From assembly GCF_900109045.1 (NCBI RefSeq), contig NZ_FNYL01000016.1, positions 1 to 64,000 of the forward strand: 64,000 nucleotides of DNA. Direction: 5' to 3'. The notes under the pieces were generated by a model. The model saw nothing but the letters and a program-made list of their open reading frames with translations, had not been told where the DNA came from and made no database searches. A program made the position numbers and the translations under genes. Positions 16,281 through 23,986 of this stretch are shown here, piece by piece. The DNA is from Dyadobacter sp. SG02. Its GTDB lineage: Bacteria; Bacteroidota; Bacteroidia; Cytophagales; Spirosomataceae. Position 1 is the stretch's first letter. Every line of letters starts with the position of its first letter.

Positions 16281-18014
16281 TTATTTTTTTAATTCGGCCA
16301 ATTCGTCGCGTACAAACTGCATCAGCTCAGCGATATGCCGCTCCGAGAAATCGAACGGGATATTGGCCGCCTGGTAAATTTCACCGATCGTCGCGGTGTA
16401 ACCCAGCTTCAATGCGTCGAGGTAGCCCTTCAAGCCGGCTGCGGGGTTCTCGCGATAGTTTTTCCAGACACCGATCGCGCCGAGTTGCGCAATGCCGTAT
16501 TCAATGTAATAGAACGGGACTTCATAAATGTGCAACTGACGCTGCCACAGGTATTTTTTGAAGTTTTCCAACGTCGACCAGTCGATTACCGTGTCCGTAA
16601 ACTCCTCGTAAATGCGTACCCACGCCTCGGTGCGTTGCTCCGGCGTATGCTGCGGGTTCTCGTACATCCAGTGCTGGAACTTATCGACCGTCGCTACCCA
16701 GGGCAATGTTTCAATAATGGATTCCAGATGCGTGATTTTGGCACGTTTCAGGTCTTCTTCATTCTCAAAGAATTCGTCCCAGAAATCCATCGTGATCAAT
16801 TCCATCGACATCGAAGCCAGCTCGGCCACTTCCGAAGGCGTGTGTTTGAACGAGTTCAGCGCCAGGTCGCGCGTCACGAGCGAGTGTACCGCGTGCCCGC
16901 CCTCGTGCAGGAGCGTGACCATATCGCGCAGGTTCGAAGTCGCATTCATGAAGATAAACGGAACACCAATTTCGTCGAGCGGGTAGTTATAGCCGCCCGG
17001 CGCCTTGCCCTTCCGCGATTCGAGATCGAGGTGCTTCATCGTTTTCATGATGCGGAGGCAGTCGCCCAGAAACGGATCGAGGCGCGAGAATGCGCGGATC
17101 GTCTTGTCCAGCAGCTCTTCGCCGGTTTCAAACGGTTTCAAAGGCGGTAACCCCTTCGGATCGACCTTCGTATCCCACGGGCGAAGCGCGTCTACCGCCA
17201 ATGCAGCTTTGCGTTCAGCCGCCATTTCGTTCAAAATCGGCACAACCGCCTTTTTCACGGAGCCGTGGAAGTTGAAACAATCCTGGGGCGTGTAATCGAA
17301 ACGGCCCATTGCCGCGAACATGTAATCGCGGTAGTTGCTGAAACCGGCATTGCGACCAACGGTATCGCGCAGCGTTACGAGCTTGTTCAGCAGGTCGTCC
17401 AGCTTTTCGTGGTCGTCGTACCGGCGCCCGGCAATCGCCCGCCACGCTTCTTCCCGCACATTACGGTCGGTAGATTGCAGTCGGTCCGCTGCGCGTTGCA
17501 AGGTCATTTCCTCGCCGTCGAGCGTAACGGTCATCGCGCCAGCGATAGCGCCGTACTTGCGCTCCTCGGTCTGCATTTCGGTGATAACCGGGATATTTTC
17601 CTCACGGAAAATCTCGATCGCCTTCTTCATTCCCCGCAATGTGACCGCGAAACCTGGTTCCGTCAATTCGCTGAGGAATGGGTTATCGACGATCTTTTTG
17701 TCGAGCGCATTACCGTATTCGGCCAGTTTCGGCTGGATTTCAGTGATAAAGAATTGTAATGCGTTGATCAGACCTGTATTTGCGGTGTCGCAAGTCTGGC
17801 GGATGTAACGCCACGCAAAGTTTTCCGAGAGGTACGACTCGATCTCGCTGCGGTCCGAGAACCATTGTTTCAAATCTTCCAGCGAGTTGATCTCCCTGTT
17901 TTTCAAATTTTCGAAGAATGGCTGAACATCATCCCATTTCTTCAAATCAAATTCTTCCCCGATAAAAGGCCGTTTCGCCCGGGTAGGTATATGAAGTGTT
18001 TTCTGATTGGACAT
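16281..18014 (-). CDS. M3-family oligoendopeptidase (PepF-like zinc peptidase)
   Basis: 577 residues with no signal peptide, so a cytoplasmic enzyme hydrolysing oligopeptides. The zinc-binding HEXXH is present as LLHEGGHAVHSL (about residues 368-379), with the downstream Glu ligand expected in the ELASMSMELITMDFW segment. The length fits PepF/oligoendopeptidase F (about 570-600). ATG at 18014. The symporter gene upstream on the same strand ends 30 bp before it, so the two may be co-transcribed; uptake of C4 acids and peptide recycling have no obvious functional link. Confidence 0.92.
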   Translation of the reverse strand: MSNQKTLHIPTRAKRPFIGEEFDLKKWDDVQPFFENLKNREINSLEDLKQWFSDRSEIESYLSENFAWRYIRQTCDTANTGLINALQFFITEIQPKLAEYGNALDKKIVDNPFLSELTEPGFAVTLRGMKKAIEIFREENIPVITEMQTEERKYGAIAGAMTVTLDGEEMTLQRAADRLQSTDRNVREEAWRAIAGRRYDDHEKLDDLLNKLVTLRDTVGRNAGFSNYRDYMFAAMGRFDYTPQDCFNFHGSVKKAVVPILNEMAAERKAALAVDALRPWDTKVDPKGLPPLKPFETGEELLDKTIRAFSRLDPFLGDCLRIMKTMKHLDLESRKGKAPGGYNYPLDEIGVPFIFMNATSNLRDMVTLLHEGGHAVHSLVTRDLALNSFKHTPSEVAELASMSMELITMDFWDEFFENEEDLKRAKITHLESIIETLPWVATVDKFQHWMYENPQHTPEQRTEAWVRIYEEFTDTVIDWSTLENFKKYLWQRQLHIYEVPFYYIEYGIAQLGAIGVWKNYRENPAAGLKGYLDALKLGYTATIGEIYQAANIPFDFSERHIAELMQFVRDELAELKK

Positions 18015-18044
18015 ATAAGAGGTACTTTGTTTAAAAAATCAAAT

Positions 18045-19316
18045 TTATAATTTAGTCTGCTCCGGCTGCGTAACGTCGCTCAGATTATCCGTCACCACAT
18101 TCTCCGTCTCCTGAATATTCCGGAATGCGTATTCCATTTTGCTGCGGTCGAACTCTTTTTCGTTGTTGGCGAGCCAGATGGTGGCGACGCCGTTGCCGAT
18201 GAAATTCGTGATCGCGCGGGCTTCTGACATGAAACGGTCTACGCCGAGAAGAAGTGCCAGCCCTTCGACGGGGATGACCTTAATGGCCGTCAATGTCGAG
18301 GCGAGCACGACGAAACCGCTACCTGTTACGCCCGCGGCGCCTTTGGAGGTGACCATCAATATCCCGATCAGCGAGAATATCTGGCCGATATTCAAATGCA
18401 CATTAAAAACCTGCGCGAGGAAGATCGTCGCCATGGAGAGGTAAATGGTTGTTCCGTCGAGGTTGAACGAATAGCCCGCTGGCACCACGAGCCCTACGAC
18501 CGGTTTCGAGCAACCCATTCGTTCCAGTTTGGCCATTAATGAAGGCAAGCCGGCTTCGGAAGAAGACGTACCGAGCACGATCAGCAGCTCTTCCCGGATG
18601 TACTTCAAAAAGCGCCACAGGCTGATCTTGTAAGTCCGCAAGATCAACCCCAAAACACCGAAAATAAAGACGGCCATGGTGGCGTAAACCGTCCCCATGA
18701 GCTTGGCGAGTGGCAGCAGCGTGTGAATGCCGTATTTACCAATCGTGAATGCCATTCCCCCGAATGCACCGATAGGCGCGAAGATCATGACGAGGTGCAG
18801 CGCCTTGAAGACATATTTGGATATAAAATTCAGCCCGTCCACAATGCGCTGCTTGGCTTCAATGCGGCTCAGTACCGAGCCGAAAACAAGCGCGAAGAGC
18901 AGCACCTGCAAGGTGATGTTATCGAAGAAAAATTGTAGCCAGCTGAAATCGTGCGCTTTTCCGGCGTATTTGGAGATATCCCCTTTTTCCAACGTATCCG
19001 TAACAACGCCGTGACCCGGGCGGATGATGTTGGCAACGATAATCCCCACTAGCAACGCAAGCGTGGTTACGACTTCGAAATACAGTAATGCTTTGGCACC
19101 TACCTTCCCTACCTTTTTCAAATCACCCATTCCTACAATGCCCAGCGTGATGGTCAGGAAGATAATGGGATTGATAAAAAGCTTGACTACGGAAATGAAA
19201 CCTTCGCCGAGAATCTTCATTTCTACCGCCTTGTCGGGGAGATAGTGGCCCAGCAGCGCGCCGGCCGTAATGGCGGTAAGGACCCAGAAGGTCAGGTTGG
19301 TAACAAGCTTTTTCAA
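18045..19316 (-). CDS. Dicarboxylate/amino acid:cation symporter (DAACS family)
   Basis: 423 residues with about eight membrane helices. Family signatures are visible: the serine-rich hairpin LGTSSSEAGLPSLMAKLE and the cation-binding NLDGTTIYLSMATIFLAQ, followed by TSKGAAGVTGSGFVVLA. These match the GltP/DctA group, which imports C4-dicarboxylates or glutamate/aspartate with H+ or Na+. The exact substrate cannot be told. The start is TTG at 19316 (MKKLVTNLTFWVL): an in-frame TGA lies three codons upstream and no ATG is near, so a non-ATG start is required. Divergent from the haem operon. Confidence 0.92.
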   Translation of the reverse strand: MKKLVTNLTFWVLTAITAGALLGHYLPDKAVEMKILGEGFISVVKLFINPIIFLTITLGIVGMGDLKKVGKVGAKALLYFEVVTTLALLVGIIVANIIRPGHGVVTDTLEKGDISKYAGKAHDFSWLQFFFDNITLQVLLFALVFGSVLSRIEAKQRIVDGLNFISKYVFKALHLVMIFAPIGAFGGMAFTIGKYGIHTLLPLAKLMGTVYATMAVFIFGVLGLILRTYKISLWRFLKYIREELLIVLGTSSSEAGLPSLMAKLERMGCSKPVVGLVVPAGYSFNLDGTTIYLSMATIFLAQVFNVHLNIGQIFSLIGILMVTSKGAAGVTGSGFVVLASTLTAIKVIPVEGLALLLGVDRFMSEARAITNFIGNGVATIWLANNEKEFDRSKMEYAFRNIQETENVVTDNLSDVTQPEQTKL

Positions 19317-19456
19317 GGGCGTTCAGGTATAGGAATGAAATGGTTCGGATCGGGCGTCACCCACAGTCAGTTGGGCAACTCATCAATTTACAATAATAAG
19401 AAGTCTGCCAGACGATTCCGGGAAGGCAGAACTAAATTTTTATCAACTATTTATAC

Positions 19457-19494
19457 TTGGTCTAAATTAATGCCATATATTTGCCTCAGACAAA
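19457..19494 (+). promoter_or_regulatory. Candidate promoter and overlapping palindrome of the haem-uptake operon
   Basis: TTG at 19457-19459 and TATATTTG at 19476-19483 fit the Bacteroidota promoter pattern, though the 16-bp spacing is short. TTTGCCTCAGACAAA (19480-19494) is an almost perfect 15-bp palindrome overlapping the -7 box, a position suited to a metal- or haem-responsive repressor. The binding protein is unknown. Confidence 0.45.
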
Positions 19495-19529
19495 TGGTGG
19501 GCATTCACATCGATGATCATTAAGAGGCT

Positions 19530-19877
19530 ATGCACGAGGATTCGCATTCATACAATTCGTTACGGATTTTGAGCCACACGGCCAAGGGGTATATCGGGCA
19601 GTGCCATTGCTGCACGCATTTCAATTTCGCCTACGGCAATGTGATTTTTGTTTTCACCGAAGATGGCTTGAAGGGCTTCCAATCCATTCTGTATGACGAA
19701 TACCATATCCAGAGCCTCGGTGAGACGCTTCCCAACGGCAAAACGCATTTGTTACCCTCGCCCATCCCGAACTTCATGCTCTCTTTCGACAACACCGAGT
19801 TGGAGGAGATCCGCACGATGTTCCAGGAGGCGTTACTGGTTTTGGAAGTGGATAAAATATTTTCCTATAAAAAGTAA
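19530..19877 (+). CDS. Small cytosolic protein, DUF6686-like, first gene of the haem operon
   Basis: 115 residues with no signal peptide or membrane helix. The visible signature is GYIGQCHCCTHFNFAYGNVIFVF, with a Cys-His-Cys-Cys cluster (about residues 29-32) suited to metal or haem binding. The pattern resembles DUF6686, a small Bacteroidota family I remember only in outline. The start is supported by an AAGAGG ribosome-binding site 4 bp upstream. It is 9 bp before hmuT, so it is very probably part of the haem-uptake transcript. A regulatory or haem-chaperone role is speculation from context. Confidence 0.75.
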   Translation: MHEDSHSYNSLRILSHTAKGYIGQCHCCTHFNFAYGNVIFVFTEDGLKGFQSILYDEYHIQSLGETLPNGKTHLLPSPIPNFMLSFDNTELEEIRTMFQEALLVLEVDKIFSYKK

Positions 19878-19886
19878 AACCCTGAA

Positions 19887-20717
19887 ATGCAGTCAGTTTC
19901 GAAAATTTATATTTGTTTAATATTCATCCTGACCACGACGGCTTCCGGTTATGCCAAAGCGCTCCGGATCGTGTCGGCGAACGGGACGTTGAGTGAAATC
20001 CTGGTCGGGCTTGGCCTGGAAAAACAGATCGTGGGCGTGGACGTAACCAGCACGTACCCGGCTTCTCTTGAAAAAATCACGAAAATCGGCCATAACCGCA
20101 CCATTGCGGCCGAAGGCATTCTGGCATTGAACCCCGATGTGATCATTTATACCAACCAGAGCATGTTATCGCCTGCTGTGGTGAAACAACTGAACAGCAG
20201 CGGCAAAAAGCTGGTCGAGTTCAAGCATGAGTATTCCAAAGAGGGCGCTATCACGCTCATTCGCGAAGTAGGCGCCTATTTCAATGCAACTGCTCAGGCC
20301 GAGAAAATGGTGAAAGCATTACAGGCCGATCTGGCAAAGATCCCAGCGCCGGTCAGCCCCAGGAAATTACTCTTCATTTACGCACGCGGAACAGGCACAT
20401 TAATGGTTTCGGGCACAGGCACTTCGCTCGATAAAATGTTCGCATTGGCCGGACATAAGAATGCGGTAAGCGGTTTTACAGAATTTAAACCCCTTACCGC
20501 GGAATCCCTTATCGCCGCCAACCCGGATGTGCTCGTATTGTTTTCCAGCGGACTCGAAAGCCTCGAAGGCATGGACGGGTTGCTGAAAATACCCGGTGTG
20601 GCCAATACCAATGCGGGCAGGAACCGCAAGATCGTCACGATGGACGGGCAGTTCCTCACCGGCTTCGGTCCGCGGCTCGGCAAAGCAGCTATTGAACTTT
20701 CCCAAAAAGTAAAATAA
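19887..20717 (+). CDS. hmuT: Haem ABC transporter substrate-binding protein
   Basis: A 276-residue periplasmic protein with a signal peptide (to about residue 24, ASGYAKA). It has a class III binding-protein fold: RIVSANGTLSEILVGLGLEKQIVGVD, then IGHNRTIAAEGILALNPDVIIY, and the C-terminal PLTAESLIAANPDVLVLFSSG. This is the arrangement of HmuT/BhuT proteins, which pass haem to the HmuUV permease. The haem-ligand residue cannot be assigned with confidence. It sits 6 bp before the permease gene. The outer-membrane haem receptor is not in the window. Confidence 0.88.
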   Translation: MQSVSKIYICLIFILTTTASGYAKALRIVSANGTLSEILVGLGLEKQIVGVDVTSTYPASLEKITKIGHNRTIAAEGILALNPDVIIYTNQSMLSPAVVKQLNSSGKKLVEFKHEYSKEGAITLIREVGAYFNATAQAEKMVKALQADLAKIPAPVSPRKLLFIYARGTGTLMVSGTGTSLDKMFALAGHKNAVSGFTEFKPLTAESLIAANPDVLVLFSSGLESLEGMDGLLKIPGVANTNAGRNRKIVTMDGQFLTGFGPRLGKAAIELSQKVK

Positions 20718-20723
20718 GGAGCA

Positions 20724-21830
20724 ATGCTGACAGAAACGGTAACCGAGCACGAAAGCACGAAAGCAGAAAGCTTCCAGAAACACATTTTGCCTTCTTCGAT
20801 GGCTAAAATGGTGTGGATTCTCGGAGCGATACTGCTTGCGTGCTGCGTCTTGGCAGCCTGCACCGGTGCATTATCGATCTCCGTGAGCGAGCTCTGGCAG
20901 ATCATCGCATTTAAATTCGGCTGGATTTCCGAAACGCAGGTCGAAGAGCAGAAATCGATCGTTTTCTGGATTATCCGCCTGCCGCGGGTGTGCCTCGCGG
21001 TGCTCATAGGCGCCGCATTGGGGATCGGCGGCGCATCCCTGCAAGGGCTTTTCCGAAATCCCATCGCCGACGCCACGCTCATCGGCGTTACCTCGGGCGC
21101 TTCGCTTTTTGCCGTTTTCGTCATTATGCTCAACGTTAAATACTTCGGAATGCTGAGCGAGCTTGCAGGCGCGTACGGCATTTCGTTCGTCTCTTTCCTG
21201 GGAGCTGCCTGCACGACGCTCCTTGTTTATCAGCTCTCCAAAATTACCAGTGAAGGCGGTGTGGCAACGTTGCTGCTCTGCGGGATCGCGATTAATGCAT
21301 TTGTAGGCGCGATGACCGGGCTGATGACCTACCTTGCCGACGATGCCCAGCTACGAAACATTACTTTCTGGAACCTGGGCAGCCTGGGCGGCGCTAACTG
21401 GACGTCGGTAATGGCCGTGGGACCCTTCGTAGGCATATCACTTATTTTCATGCCCTATTTATCAAAAGCATTGAACCTGCTCGTGCTTGGTGAAAGCCAG
21501 GCGGCCAGCCTCGGTGTTAACATGAAATCACTGAAACGCCAGGTAATTATCCTCGCGACGCTGGGTGTTGGCGCTTCCGTGGCCGTGGCCGGGAGCATTG
21601 GCTTTGTAGGACTGATAGTACCCCACATTATACGCACGTTGTTCGGCCCAAACCACCGGACATTGATTATCGGATCGGCTTTTGCGGGTGCTATCGTGCT
21701 CACATTGGCCGACACCCTCTCCCGCACGATCGTGGCGCCGTCGGAACTCCCGATCGGCATTCTGACGGGCATGCTCGGTACGCCGTTTTTCATTTATATT
21801 TTGTGGGAACAAAAACGGAAGCGGCTATGA
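20724..21830 (+). CDS. hmuU: Haem/iron ABC transporter permease (FecCD family)
   Basis: 368 residues and about ten membrane helices. Typical FecCD segments are RLPRVCLAVLIGAALGIGGASLQGLFRNPIADATLIGVTSGAS (about residues 90-130), AINAFVGAMTGLMTY, and GFVGLIVPHIIRTLFGPNHR, where the coupling helix meets the ATPase. A strong AAGGAG site precedes the ATG. The 40-residue soluble N-terminus is longer than usual. Its stop codon overlaps the ATPase start (ATGA), indicating translational coupling. Confidence 0.93.
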   Translation: MLTETVTEHESTKAESFQKHILPSSMAKMVWILGAILLACCVLAACTGALSISVSELWQIIAFKFGWISETQVEEQKSIVFWIIRLPRVCLAVLIGAALGIGGASLQGLFRNPIADATLIGVTSGASLFAVFVIMLNVKYFGMLSELAGAYGISFVSFLGAACTTLLVYQLSKITSEGGVATLLLCGIAINAFVGAMTGLMTYLADDAQLRNITFWNLGSLGGANWTSVMAVGPFVGISLIFMPYLSKALNLLVLGESQAASLGVNMKSLKRQVIILATLGVGASVAVAGSIGFVGLIVPHIIRTLFGPNHRTLIIGSAFAGAIVLTLADTLSRTIVAPSELPIGILTGMLGTPFFIYILWEQKRKRL

Positions 21831-22624
21831 TGGAGGTACGGAATGCCGGATTTGAAGTCAGAGGCCGGAAACTGCTGGAAAATGTCAGTTTTTCGATCAG
21901 ACCGGGGGAATTCTGGGCGGTTGTAGGGGCCAACGGGGCCGGGAAGTCGACATTGATCAAGCTTCTTTCCGCCGAATTGGGCGCTACCTCCGGCTCGGTA
22001 CTTTTCCACGACCGCGATCTCCGGAAGTACAAACTGAAAGAGCTCGCCACCAAACGGACGGTATTGTCCCAGCAAAACAATATCACGCTTTCGTTTACCT
22101 CACAGGAGATCGTGCTGATGGGTCGCTACCCGTTTTACGATGCCGATCCTACGCAACGCGACCTCGCGATCGTGGATATGTGTCTTAAAAAAGTGGGTAT
22201 CGGACATTTGAAGGGTCGTCTTTACCCGACATTATCCGGCGGCGAACAGCAGCGCGTGCAGCTTGCCCGCGCGCTCGCACAGGTGTGGGAGATTGAAAAC
22301 GGCCTGCTCCTGCTCGACGAACCTACTACCGGAATGGATCTGCTGCATCAGTATGAGACATTTAGATTAGCCAAAGAACTTACCCGCAAAAATTTCGCGG
22401 TCATTGCCGTGATCCACGACCTGAACCAGGCATTACAATATGCCGACCGCGTGCTGATGCTCAAAGGCGGATGCATGCACGGCATCGGTTTGCCCGAAAA
22501 CGTGCTGACCGAACAGGCCATTCAGGAAGCTTTCGGGCTGCCGGTGCATATTATCCAGTCGGAAATGACGCCCTACCCGGTTATAGTGCCACAGGTGGCA
22601 CCCGTTTCGTACAATTTACCCTGA
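21827..22624 (+). CDS. hmuV: Haem ABC transporter ATP-binding protein
   Basis: The start is taken at the ATG at 21827, which overlaps the hmuU stop as ATGA; an upstream GTG at 21803 would lie inside hmuU. 265 residues with Walker A GANGAGKST (about 38-46), Q-loop LSQQNN, signature LSGGEQQRVQLARAL and Walker B LLLLDEPTTGMD followed by the H-loop IHDLNQAL. It powers haem import through HmuU. Operon position and domain pattern support the HmuV assignment over a siderophore ATPase, because hmuS follows 25 bp downstream. Confidence 0.92.
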   Translation: MMEVRNAGFEVRGRKLLENVSFSIRPGEFWAVVGANGAGKSTLIKLLSAELGATSGSVLFHDRDLRKYKLKELATKRTVLSQQNNITLSFTSQEIVLMGRYPFYDADPTQRDLAIVDMCLKKVGIGHLKGRLYPTLSGGEQQRVQLARALAQVWEIENGLLLLDEPTTGMDLLHQYETFRLAKELTRKNFAVIAVIHDLNQALQYADRVLMLKGGCMHGIGLPENVLTEQAIQEAFGLPVHIIQSEMTPYPVIVPQVAPVSYNLP

Positions 22625-22649
22625 TTTGTAACTATTAAAATACCCAAAG

Positions 22650-23696
22650 ATGAAGTCAACCCTTTCACCGGACAGAACTGAATTGAAAGAACGCTGGGCA
22701 GAGTACAAGCTCGCCAACCCGAAATCACGCATCCGCGACGACGCCAAGGCACTCGGCACGTCGGAGGCGGAACTCCTCGCTACCGGTCTTGGAACCCATG
22801 TGCAGCTGCTCGACGGTGATTTCAGGGAGCTGATCAAGGAAGTGGGCTCGCTCGGGCACGTGATGGCGCTCACGCGTAACGACCACGTCGTGCACGAGCG
22901 CAAGGGTGTGTATGAGAAAATATCGTTCAATAACCACGTCGGCCTCGTGCTGGGCGAGGATATCGACCTCCGCCTGTTCCTGGGCGACTGGAAATTCGGC
23001 TTTGCCGTTTCGGAAAACGAGCGTTTCAGCTTGCAATTCTTCAACAGTTTCGGCGAGGCGGCACATAAAATTTACCTGACGGACAAAAGCAATAAGGAGG
23101 CCTACGACGCATTGGTTACCAAATACCTCGCCGCCGACCAGGACGTGAACCTGTTTGTAAGCGAGAAAAAAGAAAAGGTGGCCGAGCCCGAGGAAGCGGC
23201 GGGTCTCGATAAAGCCGCATTCCAGGAAGAATGGCTTGCATTGAAAGATACCCACGACTTTTTCACGCTGCTGCGCAAGCACAACCTATCCAGAAAGCAG
23301 GCATTGCGCAATGCGCCGGAAGGTTACGCGCACCGTATCAAGCCAGAGAGCATGAAACCGCTTTTCGATGCGATTTCGGAGACGGAACTGCCCATTATGG
23401 TTTTTGTTTCGAATCCAAACTGCATTCAAATCCATACCGGGCCGATCAAAAAGATCTTCGTGATGGGCCCTTGGCTGAATGTGATGGATCCTGAATTCAA
23501 CCTGCATTTGCGTGAGGATGCGATAGACGAGGCCTGGGTGGTAAGAAAGCCTACCGAAGACGGCATTGTGACCGGCATCGAACTCATCGACAAAGACGGC
23601 GTGATGTTCAACCAGTTCTTCGGCAAGCGCAAGCCGGGCATTCCTGAACTAGCCGCATGGCCTGCGCTGATCGAGCAACATTCAATCCAATTCTGA
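22650..23696 (+). CDS. hmuS: Haemin-degrading factor (HmuS/HemS/ChuS family)
   Basis: A 348-residue cytosolic protein built from two related halves. The first begins LKERWAEYKLANPKSRIRDDAKALGTSEAELLATGLG and contains LGHVMALTRNDHVVHERKG. The second begins EEWLALKDTHDFFTLLRKHNLSRKQALRNAPEGYA and contains the FVSNPNCIQIHTGPIKKI stretch. This duplication is typical of HemS/ChuS, which bind or break down imported haem. It ends the operon and is followed by a terminator, consistent with a complete import-and-use unit. Confidence 0.93.
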   Translation: MKSTLSPDRTELKERWAEYKLANPKSRIRDDAKALGTSEAELLATGLGTHVQLLDGDFRELIKEVGSLGHVMALTRNDHVVHERKGVYEKISFNNHVGLVLGEDIDLRLFLGDWKFGFAVSENERFSLQFFNSFGEAAHKIYLTDKSNKEAYDALVTKYLAADQDVNLFVSEKKEKVAEPEEAAGLDKAAFQEEWLALKDTHDFFTLLRKHNLSRKQALRNAPEGYAHRIKPESMKPLFDAISETELPIMVFVSNPNCIQIHTGPIKKIFVMGPWLNVMDPEFNLHLREDAIDEAWVVRKPTEDGIVTGIELIDKDGVMFNQFFGKRKPGIPELAAWPALIEQHSIQF

Positions 23697-23755
23697 TCAG
23701 AAAGGTAATCGTGCCAACGACTTAAGATTAAATTTCGCCATAGTAATTAGAAATT

Positions 23756-23787
23756 GCCGGCTCCTTTACTGAGCCGGTATTTTTTTG
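23756..23787 (+). terminator. Terminator of the haem operon
   Basis: CCGGCTC (23757-23763) pairs with GAGCCGG (23771-23777), followed by a T run at 23780-23786. It lies 60 bp after the hmuS stop. Confidence 0.88.
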
Positions 23788-23939
23788 TAAAATTTTTTAA
23801 AAGTGATTTTTCAAGTCAAACAAAAATTTGCACACTTTTTAAAAAATGTAAAATTTTAATGTATTGAAATACAGTATTTTATAATAATTTATTTGTAAAC
23901 TTTTTTCAATATTACCTTTCATTTAAATTCCAAAACATG

Positions 23940-23947
23940 TACATTTG
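23940..23947 (+). promoter_or_regulatory. Candidate -7 element of nrdJ
   Basis: TACATTTG matches TAnnTTTG and lies 39 bp before the ATG at 23987. No TTG is seen at the expected -33 distance. The 290-bp AT-rich gap contains no recognisable cobalamin riboswitch. Confidence 0.35.
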
Positions 23948-23986
23948 AAATTCTCAACTTCTTCAAAAAACCTCTGATACCACCTA

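Noticed and set aside
23697..23986. Cobalamin riboswitch before nrdJ
   Set aside because: No B12-box-like or multi-stem structure is visible; the region is a terminator followed by AT-rich sequence.
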